Part shown: piece after piece, positions 6,615 to 12,871 of the stretch
Position numbering within the stretch: the first letter of the stretch is position 1
Layout of the letters: every line of letters starts with the position of its first letter
Source of the DNA: Robiginitomaculum sp.
GTDB taxonomy: Bacteria; Pseudomonadota; Alphaproteobacteria; Caulobacterales; Maricaulaceae
Assembly: GCA_026993275.1 (NCBI GenBank)
Contig: JALWUB010000411.1
Coordinates: 1 to 12,871 of the forward strand
DNA: 12,871 bases
Direction: 5' to 3'
Notes under the pieces: generated by a model
The model's input: only the letters and a program-made list of their open reading frames with translations
What the model was told of the DNA's origin: nothing
The model's database searches: none
Translations under genes and position numbers: made by a program

Positions 6615-6631
6615 AGGGCCAGACCCTTCGC

Positions 6632-7114
6632 TCAGGCGTTCTTTTCCATAAACACCTTTGGCACCAGCAAGATGGCGCAGGGCGCATCGCGCACGATGTC
6701 CCGCGACGGCGCGCCGGAAAACAGTGCTTTCCAGGCCCCCTTCTGATGCGTGCCGACAACAATGAGATCGGCATTTTTCTCTCTGGCAAACTCGGCAATG
6801 GCCTTGCCCGGCTCGCCTTCGAGCATCAGCGCCTCGGCATTGGCGTCCATTTGCGCGCACAATTCCTGCAATTCCTTTTCCTGCATGGCGCGGGCTTCAT
6901 TGTCGGCCTCAAGGTCGGCAGCGGACGGGATCATGGCGGTGGCGCCAAGAGGATCGGATATACCGGTGGCCATGGCATAGCGCAGGGGCATCCAGACATC
7001 GACGACATAGAGCTTGGCATCATCGCGCCTGGCCATGGCGATGGCTGTTGCCAGCACCCCGCGGGCCAGATCATCCTCGAGATTGATGGCGGCGATTATG
7101 GTCCGGAATTTCAT
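6632..7114 (-). CDS. Universal stress protein (UspA family)
   Basis: A 160-residue cytoplasmic UspA-fold protein: an N-terminal strand FRTIIAAINLED, a central helical stretch, then ADLIVVGTHQKG (115-126) and DAPCAILLVP (143-152), which are the typical last strands. The family ATP loop G-2x-G-9x-G-S/T reads G121-T-H-Q124-9x-G134-A135, so the second Gly and the final Ser/Thr are replaced, and the N-terminal Asp is Asn11. It probably belongs to the class that does not bind ATP tightly. The start is ATG at 7114, with GGAGG five bases upstream; the in-frame ATG at 7126 overlaps that ribosome site and is less likely. A TATAGT (-10-like, minus strand) lies about 20 bases upstream without a clear -35. 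The gene is convergent with 5902-6348 and divergent from the amidase gene. Confidence 0.88.
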   Translation of the reverse strand: MKFRTIIAAINLEDDLARGVLATAIAMARRDDAKLYVVDVWMPLRYAMATGISDPLGATAMIPSAADLEADNEARAMQEKELQELCAQMDANAEALMLEGEPGKAIAEFAREKNADLIVVGTHQKGAWKALFSGAPSRDIVRDAPCAILLVPKVFMEKNA

Positions 7115-7296
7115 CACGTCCTCCATGCGGCCTGACTATAGCAAAAATATGGTCATTTGCGCGCCAGGCAAGACCGGGACATAGCGCCGCAGGCCTGTAA
7201 AGCCATGGCCAAAGCGGAAAAGAATTGCAAAAGCCCTTTTCAGGCGGCGGTTTTGAATGTCAAATCAGGCAAAGAGAGAACAGGCAGGGGAGCATC

Positions 7297-8772
7297 ATGG
7301 ATTCGATTTATTCCGAAAGCGCTGCGGCGCTGGTCAAGGCCATCAAGGGCAAACGCATCAGCGCTGTCGAGGCCTTGCAAGCCATGCTGGAGCGCATCAA
7401 GGCGGTCAACAGCGCCATCAATGCCGTCGTGACGGTGGATGAAGAGGGTGCCCTGGCGCGCGCCAGGGCGGCGGACGAGGCGTTGGCCCGTGGTGAGGAT
7501 CTGGGGCCATTGCATGGCCTGCCCATGACCGTAAAGGACAGCTGGGAAACCGCGGCAATTCGCACCACGGCAGGCGCAAAGGAATTTGCCGATTACGTTC
7601 CCAGGGAAGACGCAGTGGGGGTGGCACGCCTGAAAGCGGCAGGCGCCATCATTTTCGGCAAGACCAACCTGCCATCCTATGCCGCCGATATTCAGAGCTA
7701 TAACCCGCTCTTTGGCATCACCAACAATCCATGGGATGAAAGCCGCACGGTGGGCGGCTCGTCCGGCGGTGCTGCGGCAGCACTGGCAGCCGGCATGACG
7801 CCGCTGGAGCTTGGCAGCGATCTGGCGGGCTCGATCCGCGTGCCCGCAGCCATGTGCGGCGTTTACGGCCACAAGCCCAGTTACCGGGCCATTCCCATGC
7901 GCGGCCATATTCCGGGTCCCCCGGGCACGCAGAGCGAAGCCGACCTGGCGGTGGCCGGGCCAATGGCACGCACAGCGCAGGACCTGCAGTTGTCCATGGA
8001 TGTGCTGACCGGCCCCAATGCGCGCGAGGCAAAGGCCTGGCAACTGAAATTCCCCGGGCCGCGGCACAAGGCGCTGAAAGCGTATCGTGTTGCCTGCTGG
8101 TTTGATGATCCCTATTGCCCGGTGCAGGAGTCCTTGCGCGACAAACTCGAAGACCTGGCGGACAAGCTGGAAAAGGCGGGCGCCAGGGTTGACCGGACGG
8201 CCCGGCCGCCCTTCAGCCTCAAGGACAATCACGACATCTACCTGACCCTGCTTGGCGCGGTCGTGGGCGCTGGCATGCCGCCCAAACTGTTCCGGCAAAT
8301 CCAAAGGGGTTTGCCATTGGCCAGGCTGGCGCAGCGTCTGGGGCAGGTGCCGCCTGAAATGACCACCTATCTGGAAGGCTGCACCCAGCATACCCGCCAC
8401 TGGATCACTACCAATGAGGCAAGAACGCGCCTGCGGGCGGAGTGGGACAGCTTTTTCACGCGCTATGATGTTCTGCTGACGCCGGTTCTGCCCACCAATG
8501 CCTTTGTGCACAACACCAAGGGCAATATATTGAACAGAAAGCTGGTTATCGACGGAAAGACAAGACATTATCTTGATCTCTTCACCTGGTGCGGCCTGGC
8601 GACAACCTCGTATTTGCCGGTTACCACGGCGCCAATTGGCCTGGATGCCAGCGGCCTGCCCAGCGGCGTGCAAATCATCGGCCCCTATCTGGAAGACCGC
8701 ACCTGCATGGATTTTGCTGCCCGCCTGGACCGCCTCACAGGCGGTTTTATGGCGCCGCCCTTGAAGACGTGA
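7297..8772 (+). CDS. Amidase-signature-family amidase (cytoplasmic)
   Basis: A 491-residue amidase-signature enzyme that should hydrolyse an amide bond; the substrate is unknown. The Ser-cisSer-Lys triad is complete: Lys80 in MTVKDSW, cis-Ser155 in GGSSGG (153-158), and nucleophile Ser179 in GSDLAGSIR (173-181). The Ser-Ser spacing of 24 residues is that of the family. The nucleophile loop has Ala177 where Gly is usual. There is no signal peptide, so a cytoplasmic location is expected. The chosen ATG has GGGGAG four bases upstream; the frame is open to 7225 but that extension looks non-coding. It ends only three bases from the stop of the convergent methyltransferase, and a terminator-like hairpin lies in its last 45 bases. 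It is distantly related to the second amidase at 11311-12816. Confidence 0.92.
   Translation: MDSIYSESAAALVKAIKGKRISAVEALQAMLERIKAVNSAINAVVTVDEEGALARARAADEALARGEDLGPLHGLPMTVKDSWETAAIRTTAGAKEFADYVPREDAVGVARLKAAGAIIFGKTNLPSYAADIQSYNPLFGITNNPWDESRTVGGSSGGAAAALAAGMTPLELGSDLAGSIRVPAAMCGVYGHKPSYRAIPMRGHIPGPPGTQSEADLAVAGPMARTAQDLQLSMDVLTGPNAREAKAWQLKFPGPRHKALKAYRVACWFDDPYCPVQESLRDKLEDLADKLEKAGARVDRTARPPFSLKDNHDIYLTLLGAVVGAGMPPKLFRQIQRGLPLARLAQRLGQVPPEMTTYLEGCTQHTRHWITTNEARTRLRAEWDSFFTRYDVLLTPVLPTNAFVHNTKGNILNRKLVIDGKTRHYLDLFTWCGLATTSYLPVTTAPIGLDASGLPSGVQIIGPYLEDRTCMDFAARLDRLTGGFMAPPLKT
8729..8748 (+). terminator. Terminator-like hairpin inside the 3' end of the amidase gene
   Basis: CCGCCT (8730-8735), loop CAC, AGGCGG (8739-8744), then TTTT (8745-8748): a perfect 6-bp GC-rich stem with a three-base loop and a short T run, extended by one A-T pair. 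It precedes the amidase stop by about 24 bases, so it is either chance or a signal acting only on untranslated transcripts. The convergent gene leaves no room for a terminator after the stop. Confidence 0.4.
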
Positions 8773-8775
8773 GGG

Positions 8776-9456
8776 TCAGGCCGGTTTTTGCGCGGCGATG
8801 ACATCGGACGGAACGGCAAAAGGCGCCAGCTGATTGCAATGCACAACGCGCCATTGGGCCGGGGCCAGCAGGGCGCCGGCGTTGATGGGGCGGCAGCCGC
8901 CGGTCAATTGCGGCGACAGGCGAAACATGGCGGTCCAGATACGGGACACCAGCCCGGGCGCACCGCGGGCATGCGCGGAGAGACTGGTGATGCCCAGCAA
9001 GCCGCCTGGCTTGAGCACGCGATACGCTTCATCCAGCAGCGCCCGCGCGTCTTCGCCGGACAGCAGGTCGAGCACATAGGTGCACAGGAAACGATCAGCA
9101 CTGGCCGTGTCTGCTTCCACGCGCATGCTGCCATCCCCCGGGATGACTTTGGCGCGCCCGGCAAACGGCCGCAGGCGCTCTTGCGCCAGCCGCACCATGG
9201 TGGAACTGCTGTCAATGCCAAGATAGCGCGCGCCCGGCGGCGCATGGAGGCGCAAGATTTCTGCGGCCAGGCGCCCGGTGCCACAGCCAAACTCCACGAT
9301 CTGGCAGGCCTTGCCCATGTCCAGATGCGCCAGCAGATCCGCAAGCGCCGGGTTTTCGTAAAACCCCTGACTGTCCAGTTTTTTGCCAAAGCGGTCATAA
9401 AAGCGGCGCACCTGCTGCGGGTCCAGCACGCCTGGCCCACGCGGCGGCGGGTTCAT
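8776..9456 (-). CDS. Class I SAM-dependent methyltransferase
   Basis: A 226-residue soluble Rossmann-fold methyltransferase that should transfer a methyl group from S-adenosylmethionine; the acceptor is unknown. Visible motifs are motif I VEFGCGTGRL (54-63), the acidic strand end YLGIDSSS (78-85), GDGS (107-110), the motif IV region CTYVLDLL (125-132) and YRVLKPGGLLGI (145-156), which resembles the UbiE/Coq5-like group without proving a quinone substrate. The C-terminal third has no motif I know. Its ATG overlaps the TetR gene's stop by four bases (ATGA), so it is translationally coupled as the last gene of the hydrolase-TetR-methyltransferase operon. It ends three bases from the convergent amidase gene. 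Confidence 0.9.
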   Translation of the reverse strand: MNPPPRGPGVLDPQQVRRFYDRFGKKLDSQGFYENPALADLLAHLDMGKACQIVEFGCGTGRLAAEILRLHAPPGARYLGIDSSSTMVRLAQERLRPFAGRAKVIPGDGSMRVEADTASADRFLCTYVLDLLSGEDARALLDEAYRVLKPGGLLGITSLSAHARGAPGLVSRIWTAMFRLSPQLTGGCRPINAGALLAPAQWRVVHCNQLAPFAVPSDVIAAQKPA

Positions 9457-10049
9457 GAGGGCCCGCCCGGCCGGCCCAGCACGCGCTCCAGCGCCTGCGC
9501 CAGCGCCTTGTGCATCTGCGCACCGGAAGGCGCACCATGCGGATCGACGAACACCTGCAGCATCAGCCCGTCAATCAGGCCAATCATCACGGCCGCCGTG
9601 GCCAGAGGGTCAAGGTCCGGATCCACCTCTCCCTGGCGCTGGCCTTCGGCAATCAGCTTTGCCAGGCTGGTGCGCAAGCCGTGCAGGAGCGGCCTGAGCG
9701 CGTCGGCATTGCGGGCCCAGATTTCCAGCAAGGGCCGCCCCAGTCCGGCCCATTGGTCAAAACGCGCAATGACAGCCTCGGACAGGGCAAGCAAGCGCTG
9801 GCGCACCGGCCCCTGAGCCTGGGCGGCACTGGCAAAGATCTCCGCCTCTTCCTTCAAGAGATGCTGCGCCACATCATCGATCAGGGCCGCCTTGTCCGTA
9901 TAATAGTGATAGAGGCTGGCGCGGCTGATCCCGGCTTCTGCCGCAACATAGCCCAGCGCCGTTCCGGCCAGGCCGCGACGGGCAAACACCTTCAGGGCAG
10001 CCTCGCGGATTTTCGCGCGTTCGGAATCGGCATCGACTATTTTGGGCAT
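9453..10049 (-). CDS. TetR-family transcriptional regulator
   Basis: A 198-residue TetR regulator. The N-terminal domain has the expected helix-turn-helix: KIREAALKVFARRGLAGT (13-30), then YVAAEAGISRASLYHYYTDK (34-53), with the Gly-Ile-Ser turn and the recognition helix ending in YHYY. The C-terminal two thirds are an all-helical ligand-binding domain. The start at 10049 is favoured by AAGGGGGG about five bases upstream; the frame stays open to 10181 but that part overlaps the hydrolase gene. Its first 13 bases overlap the hydrolase 3' end and its stop overlaps the methyltransferase start, so it is embedded in the operon it probably controls, through the inverted repeat at 11114-11131. The ligand is unknown. 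Confidence 0.94.
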   Translation of the reverse strand: MPKIVDADSERAKIREAALKVFARRGLAGTALGYVAAEAGISRASLYHYYTDKAALIDDVAQHLLKEEAEIFASAAQAQGPVRQRLLALSEAVIARFDQWAGLGRPLLEIWARNADALRPLLHGLRTSLAKLIAEGQRQGEVDPDLDPLATAAVMIGLIDGLMLQVFVDPHGAPSGAQMHKALAQALERVLGRPGGPS

Positions 10050-11089
10050 GCCTGCCCCCCTTGCAGAGCCCGCGCCTCTTTTCCGCCTGCGGGGGCTGTT
10101 CCGGCCCAGAAGTTCAGCAGCGCCGCAACATAGGCCTCCGGCTCCTCTTCCATCGGCATGTGTGCGGAATGGCGCATCCATTCAATCCTCTTGACGCCCG
10201 GAATGTCCGCGGCCAGGCGTTCCGCTATGGCAGGGCCGAAGTTGGTATCCTGTTGCCCCCAGACAAGCAGCGCCGGTTTCGTGAACGCCTTCATCCCGGG
10301 CACGGCCTGCATTGTCACGCGATTGTGCTGCCGGTCCAGTTGCCAGCGGAAGAATCGCCGGAAACGGGCAAAGCGGCGGCGTGTCCCTGTATGGGTTCTG
10401 GTATAAACCTCTATGTCCTCGTTGCACATGGAGTGGTCCGGGTCGTGATAGGCGATGCTGAACACTTTCCGGCGCACACTGGGCAAGGCCAGGGCCAGGC
10501 GGAAAAACGGGCTGGTCAGCGGGTTGATCGTCAGATGCAGATAGGGCCTTTCCGGCTTGCTGGGCCAGAGGTCATAGGCCTCGGCATTGCTCAGCACGGC
10601 GCTCTGAATGCGCCCGGGATGCTGCGCCATCAGCAATTGCAAGGTGGCGGCACCATGGTCATGGCCAACGAACTTCGCCTGGTCAATGCCAAGACGGTCC
10701 ATCAACGCCACAACCATCTCCACGTCCTGCGGCAATCGGTAGTCATCGCGCAAGCTCACCGGCGTATCGCCGAGGCCCAGAAGATCAGGTGCAATCACCC
10801 GGTGCCCGGATGCGGCCAGCAACGGAATGACCTTGCGCCATTCATAGGCGCTGAACGGGCACCCATGCAGCAGGATCACGGGATCTCCATTGCCCTCTTC
10901 GACAAGGGCAATGGTCCATTGCCCCGCATCCAGAAGGCGCTTGCGCCGGGAAAACGCACTGCCGCCAGCATCATCAGGCCTGGCCGCGGGTTCAGAGCGG
11001 CTGAGGACAAAGAAACCGGCCAGCCAGGCGCCCCATAACCACAACGCGGCCAGCGCGCCCACGCCCCCGGCAAGCAAGATCATCAGCAT
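10037..11089 (-). CDS. Membrane-anchored alpha/beta-hydrolase with aspartate nucleophile
   Basis: A 350-residue alpha/beta-hydrolase. Residues 1-29 form one hydrophobic segment, most simply an uncleaved N-terminal membrane anchor. The fold markers are LLHGCP (73-78, oxyanion hole), PDLLGLGDT (101-109), the nucleophile elbow GHDHG (142-146) with Asp144, WGQQD (277-281) with Asp281, and SAHMP with His310. An Asp nucleophile is typical of epoxide hydrolases and haloalkane or fluoroacetate dehalogenases rather than esterases. The halide-binding Asn and Trp of dehalogenases (HGNP, HDW) are Cys77 and His145 here, so classical dehalogenase activity is doubtful. GGAG lies nine bases before the ATG. 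It is the first gene of the operon with the TetR regulator and methyltransferase, so its substrate may be related to the inducer. Confidence 0.88.
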   Translation of the reverse strand: MLMILLAGGVGALAALWLWGAWLAGFFVLSRSEPAARPDDAGGSAFSRRKRLLDAGQWTIALVEEGNGDPVILLHGCPFSAYEWRKVIPLLAASGHRVIAPDLLGLGDTPVSLRDDYRLPQDVEMVVALMDRLGIDQAKFVGHDHGAATLQLLMAQHPGRIQSAVLSNAEAYDLWPSKPERPYLHLTINPLTSPFFRLALALPSVRRKVFSIAYHDPDHSMCNEDIEVYTRTHTGTRRRFARFRRFFRWQLDRQHNRVTMQAVPGMKAFTKPALLVWGQQDTNFGPAIAERLAADIPGVKRIEWMRHSAHMPMEEEPEAYVAALLNFWAGTAPAGGKEARALQGGQACPK

Positions 11090-11113
11090 GACGCGCTTTT
11101 CTCCATTATTTTT

Positions 11114-11131
11114 TTCGACACTGTTGTCAAT
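11114..11131. promoter_or_regulatory. Candidate TetR operator overlapping the operon promoter
   Basis: TTCGACA-CTGT-TGTCAAT is an inverted repeat with five of seven arm positions matching and a four-base centre. It overlaps the -10 element (11130-11135) and the expected start point of the minus-strand operon that encodes the TetR regulator, the usual position for autorepression. Binding by this regulator is inference. Confidence 0.45.
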
Positions 11132-11158
11132 AATAATGATGCAGCGTCAGACTGTCAA
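11130..11158 (-). promoter_or_regulatory. Promoter of the hydrolase-TetR-methyltransferase operon
   Basis: On the minus strand, a perfect TTGACA (11158-11153) and TATTAT (11135-11130, five of six) are spaced by 17 bases, the best sigma-70-type promoter in the window. Transcription should start near 11123, giving an untranslated leader of about 34 bases before the hydrolase ATG at 11089. Confidence 0.65.
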
Positions 11159-11220
11159 ATGTGCACGCACTGCATCAGCAAGCGCTCCCTGTGCGCGGAC
11201 TGCGGCATTTGATTTGCGCA

Positions 11221-11250
11221 TTGATCTTGTGCTGTGCCTTCCGCTATGAC
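11221..11250 (+). promoter_or_regulatory. Candidate promoter of the Tat-lipoprotein amidase gene
   Basis: TTGATC (11221-11226) and TATGAC (11245-11250) are spaced by 18 bases, each matching four of six consensus positions. Transcription would start near 11257, about 54 bases before the ATG. The rest of the 11140-11310 gap shows no gene. Confidence 0.35.
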
Positions 11251-11310
11251 AGAGGCACACATGTGATCCGCAAGGGCATGACCCGGTGCGGGCGTAAAAG
11301 GGGGAATCCA

Positions 11311-12816
11311 ATGAAAAGACGCACATTCTTGCAAGGCAGTGCTGCGCTGGCGGCCCTGGGGACATCCGGCATTCTGAGCGGCTGCGCCACCGCACGGCCG
11401 CGCCCGCCCAGAGGCGTTTCGGCCAGCGGCCAAAGCTGGGCCAAGGATGCGCTGGCCCACGGCCAGATGGCCAAAAGCGGGCAAATGAGCCCCCTGCAAC
11501 AGGCGGAACTGGCCATTGCGCGCGCCAAACGCCTCAACGCGCCGCTGAACTTTCTGGTCACCCCGACCTTCGAGCAAGCCCGTGCCCGCGCTGCCGGCCC
11601 CCTGCCCGATGGCCCGTTTTCCGGCGTGCCGGTGCTGACCAAGGACCTGACCGACACCAAGGGCGTGCGCACCGCTTACGGCTCGCGGGCGCTGGTCAAT
11701 TATGTGCCCAAAAAGGATGCCGGGATCTACACCGCCATGCTGGCCCAGGGCATGGTCTCGATCGGCAAGTCGGCAACCCCCGAGTTTGGCTTTCTGCCCA
11801 CCACCGAACCACTGGCCTTTGGCCCGACGCGCAATCCATGGAATCTGGAGCACAGCACGGGCGGCTCGTCCGGCGGCTCCGCCGCGGCGGTGGCGGCAGG
11901 GGTTGTGCCCATGGCCCAGGCCTCCGATGGTGGGGGCTCGATCCGCATTCCCTCCAATTGCTGCGCGCTGTTTGGCATGAAAGCCTCGCGCGGGCGCTGG
12001 CCCGACGCCGACGGCACGCCATGGGAGCTGAGCGTGCGCGGCTTTGTTACCCGCACCGTGCGCGATTCGCAAACCGCCATGGCGGTCATCGCAGGCGATG
12101 CGGGCGGCAAACTGCCCTCCCCTGTCCTGCCGCCGGAAGAAAGAGGAAAAAAATACCGCATCGGCTTTACCACGCATAATGCCTGGGGGCGTCCGGTGCA
12201 TCCCGATTGCGCCGCGGCCGTGCATCGCGCCGCGGAAATTTGCGAGGACCTTGGCCATACCGTCGAGGAACACACCATTGCCTACAGCGCCGATGCCTTC
12301 AACACGGCCTTCATGACCCTGTGGTCATTCGGCGCCCGCCAGGCGGTGGAAACCGTCACCAAGGTGCTGGGCCGCAAACCCGCCCGGGACGAGCTCGAGC
12401 CGCTGACCTGGTGGCTTTATGACAAGGTCAAGGACAAGGACCCGGTAGTGCTGGAGGATGTCTACAAGCAGTTTGCCCGGGAACGCGACGCCGCGCGCGC
12501 CTTTTTCAAGGATTTTGATTTTCACCTGACCCCGGTGCTTGGCGCCCCGGCCGTGAAGATCGGCCAGATCAACCAGTTTGGCGACCTCGACGCGGAGGGC
12601 GAAAGGTTCAAGGATTATGTGGCCTTCACTCCCTATGCCAATGCCACCGGCCACCCGGCAATGGCAGTGCCCATGGCCTGGACGGCGGAGAATGTGCCCG
12701 TCGGGGTCCAGTTTGAGGGCGCCTATGGCAATGAGGCCAATCTGTTCGAACTGGCCTATCAGATCGAAAAGGCCGCGCCCTGGGCGCAATACTGGCCGGA
12801 CATTGCCCTGAGTTGA
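11311..12816 (+). CDS. Amidase-signature-family amidase with Tat lipoprotein signal
   Basis: A 501-residue amidase-signature enzyme predicted outside the cytoplasm. The N terminus MKRRTFLQ is a twin-arginine motif, followed by an Ala/Leu-rich stretch and the lipobox LSGC with Cys25, so it should be exported folded by Tat and lipidated. The triad is intact: Lys111 in VLTKDL, cis-Ser186 in GGSSGG (184-189) and nucleophile Ser210 in SDGGGSIR (205-212), 24 residues apart as usual. EPLAFGPTRNPWN (166-178) and the region after the nucleophile recall 6-aminohexanoate cyclic-dimer hydrolase-type amidases, but the substrate is not deducible. AAGGGGG lies about seven bases before the ATG; the open frame further upstream is non-coding. 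It is divergent from the hydrolase-TetR operon and followed after 12 bases by another gene in the same direction. Confidence 0.92.
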   Translation: MKRRTFLQGSAALAALGTSGILSGCATARPRPPRGVSASGQSWAKDALAHGQMAKSGQMSPLQQAELAIARAKRLNAPLNFLVTPTFEQARARAAGPLPDGPFSGVPVLTKDLTDTKGVRTAYGSRALVNYVPKKDAGIYTAMLAQGMVSIGKSATPEFGFLPTTEPLAFGPTRNPWNLEHSTGGSSGGSAAAVAAGVVPMAQASDGGGSIRIPSNCCALFGMKASRGRWPDADGTPWELSVRGFVTRTVRDSQTAMAVIAGDAGGKLPSPVLPPEERGKKYRIGFTTHNAWGRPVHPDCAAAVHRAAEICEDLGHTVEEHTIAYSADAFNTAFMTLWSFGARQAVETVTKVLGRKPARDELEPLTWWLYDKVKDKDPVVLEDVYKQFARERDAARAFFKDFDFHLTPVLGAPAVKIGQINQFGDLDAEGERFKDYVAFTPYANATGHPAMAVPMAWTAENVPVGVQFEGAYGNEANLFELAYQIEKAAPWAQYWPDIALS

Positions 12817-12828
12817 CAGGAGCGTGCC

Positions 12829-12871
12829 ATGCTGGCGCAGAATCTGGTTATCGCGTCGGTCATGGTGGTGC
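12829..12871 (+). CDS. N-terminal fragment of a probable membrane protein (runs off the window)
   Basis: After the amidase stop, CAGGAG is followed six bases later by an ATG at 12829, and 14 codons are visible, reading MLAQNLVIASVMVV. This is hydrophobic and looks like the start of a membrane span. The 12-base gap and good ribosome site suggest an operon with the amidase. Nothing more can be said about its function. Confidence 0.55.
   Translation, partial: MLAQNLVIASVMVV

Larger units (their letters stand above)
6346..6615. mobile_element. MITE-like element with terminal inverted repeats and TA target duplication
   Basis: The segment starts TAGGGCCAGGGCCTATTAAT and ends, read from the other strand, TAGGGTCAGGACCTATTAAT: imperfect inverted repeats of about 32 bp. 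TA stands at both ends (6346-6347 and 6614-6615), as expected for elements mobilised by IS630/Tc1-mariner or some IS5-group transposases, which duplicate TA. The interior (about 200 bp) holds two further inverted repeats and no credible gene: the open frames crossing it run out of the element or into neighbours and have no domain. It lies exactly between two convergent genes, beginning in the stop codon of the left one and ending 16 bases from the right one, so it may also serve as their terminator. The parent transposase is not in the window. Confidence 0.75.

Noticed and set aside
6390..6746. Open frames within and across the MITE-like element, including 6320-6592 on the minus strand
   Set aside because: They cross the element boundaries or run into neighbouring genes, contain no transposase motif and lack ribosome sites; the inverted-repeat structure explains the sequence better.
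7240..8673. A 477-codon open frame on the minus strand opposite the first amidase
   Set aside because: Shadow of the amidase gene; no domain, and the true gene has a complete catalytic triad and a good ribosome site.
8730..8748. CRISPR-like or repeat-array reading of the short inverted repeats in the window
   Set aside because: No regularly spaced repeats occur; each inverted repeat is single or part of the one mobile element.
9453..10181. Longer start for the TetR regulator (242 residues)
   Set aside because: The extra 44 residues overlap the hydrolase coding sequence and resemble no TetR N terminus; the ATG at 10049 has a strong ribosome site.
10037..11089. Calling the alpha/beta-hydrolase a haloalkane dehalogenase
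   Set aside because: The Asp nucleophile fits, but the halide-binding Asn and Trp positions are Cys77 and His145, so only a general hydrolase call is supported.
11155..12273. A 372-codon open frame on the minus strand opposite the second amidase
   Set aside because: Shadow frame; it also runs through the promoter region between the divergent genes.

Overview
The window looks like a chromosomal segment of a GC-rich alphaproteobacterium. The main pointers are the gene order pyrH-frr-uppS-cdsA-dxr, a PleD/PopA-like REC-REC-GGDEF protein, and heavy use of GC-ending codons. I cannot name a genus from the sequence alone.

Layout. (1) Positions 1-3080, all on the minus strand, hold a tightly packed housekeeping operon: pyrH (UMP kinase), frr (ribosome recycling factor), uppS (isoprenyl transferase), cdsA (phosphatidate cytidylyltransferase) and the first 25 codons of dxr. 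The usual upstream partners rpsB and tsf are absent. A promoter-like sequence lies directly before pyrH. (2) 3304-4416, minus strand: an alpha-methylacyl-CoA racemase-type family III CoA-transferase. A 13-bp palindrome overlaps its presumed transcription start. (3) 4538-6348, plus strand: a divergently transcribed REC-REC-GGDEF protein whose active-site motif is destroyed but whose RxxD inhibitory-site motif is kept, followed by a small protein of unknown function. (4) 6346-6615: a MITE-like element of about 270 bp with ~32-bp imperfect terminal inverted repeats, TA at both ends and internal hairpins, between convergent genes. (5) 6632-7114, minus strand: a universal stress protein with a degenerate ATP loop. 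(6) 7297-8772, plus strand: a cytoplasmic amidase-signature enzyme. (7) 8776-11089, minus strand: an overlapping three-gene operon of a membrane-anchored alpha/beta-hydrolase with an Asp nucleophile, a TetR-family regulator and a SAM methyltransferase. Its strong promoter-like sequence overlaps an inverted repeat that could be the TetR operator. (8) 11311-12816, plus strand: a second amidase-signature enzyme with a Tat-lipoprotein signal. (9) 12829 to the end: the start of a further gene, probably a membrane protein.

Working together. The first block links pyrimidine nucleotide supply, translation recycling, undecaprenyl carrier synthesis, phospholipid synthesis and isoprenoid precursor synthesis. 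The right half looks like an accessory catabolic or detoxification neighbourhood: two amidases flank a self-regulated hydrolase/TetR/methyltransferase operon. The most interesting items are the probable c-di-GMP effector built on a dead cyclase (with an unknown small partner), the MITE with its mirror-image junction, and the promoter/operator of the TetR operon. I found no CRISPR array, tRNA, rRNA or intact transposase.
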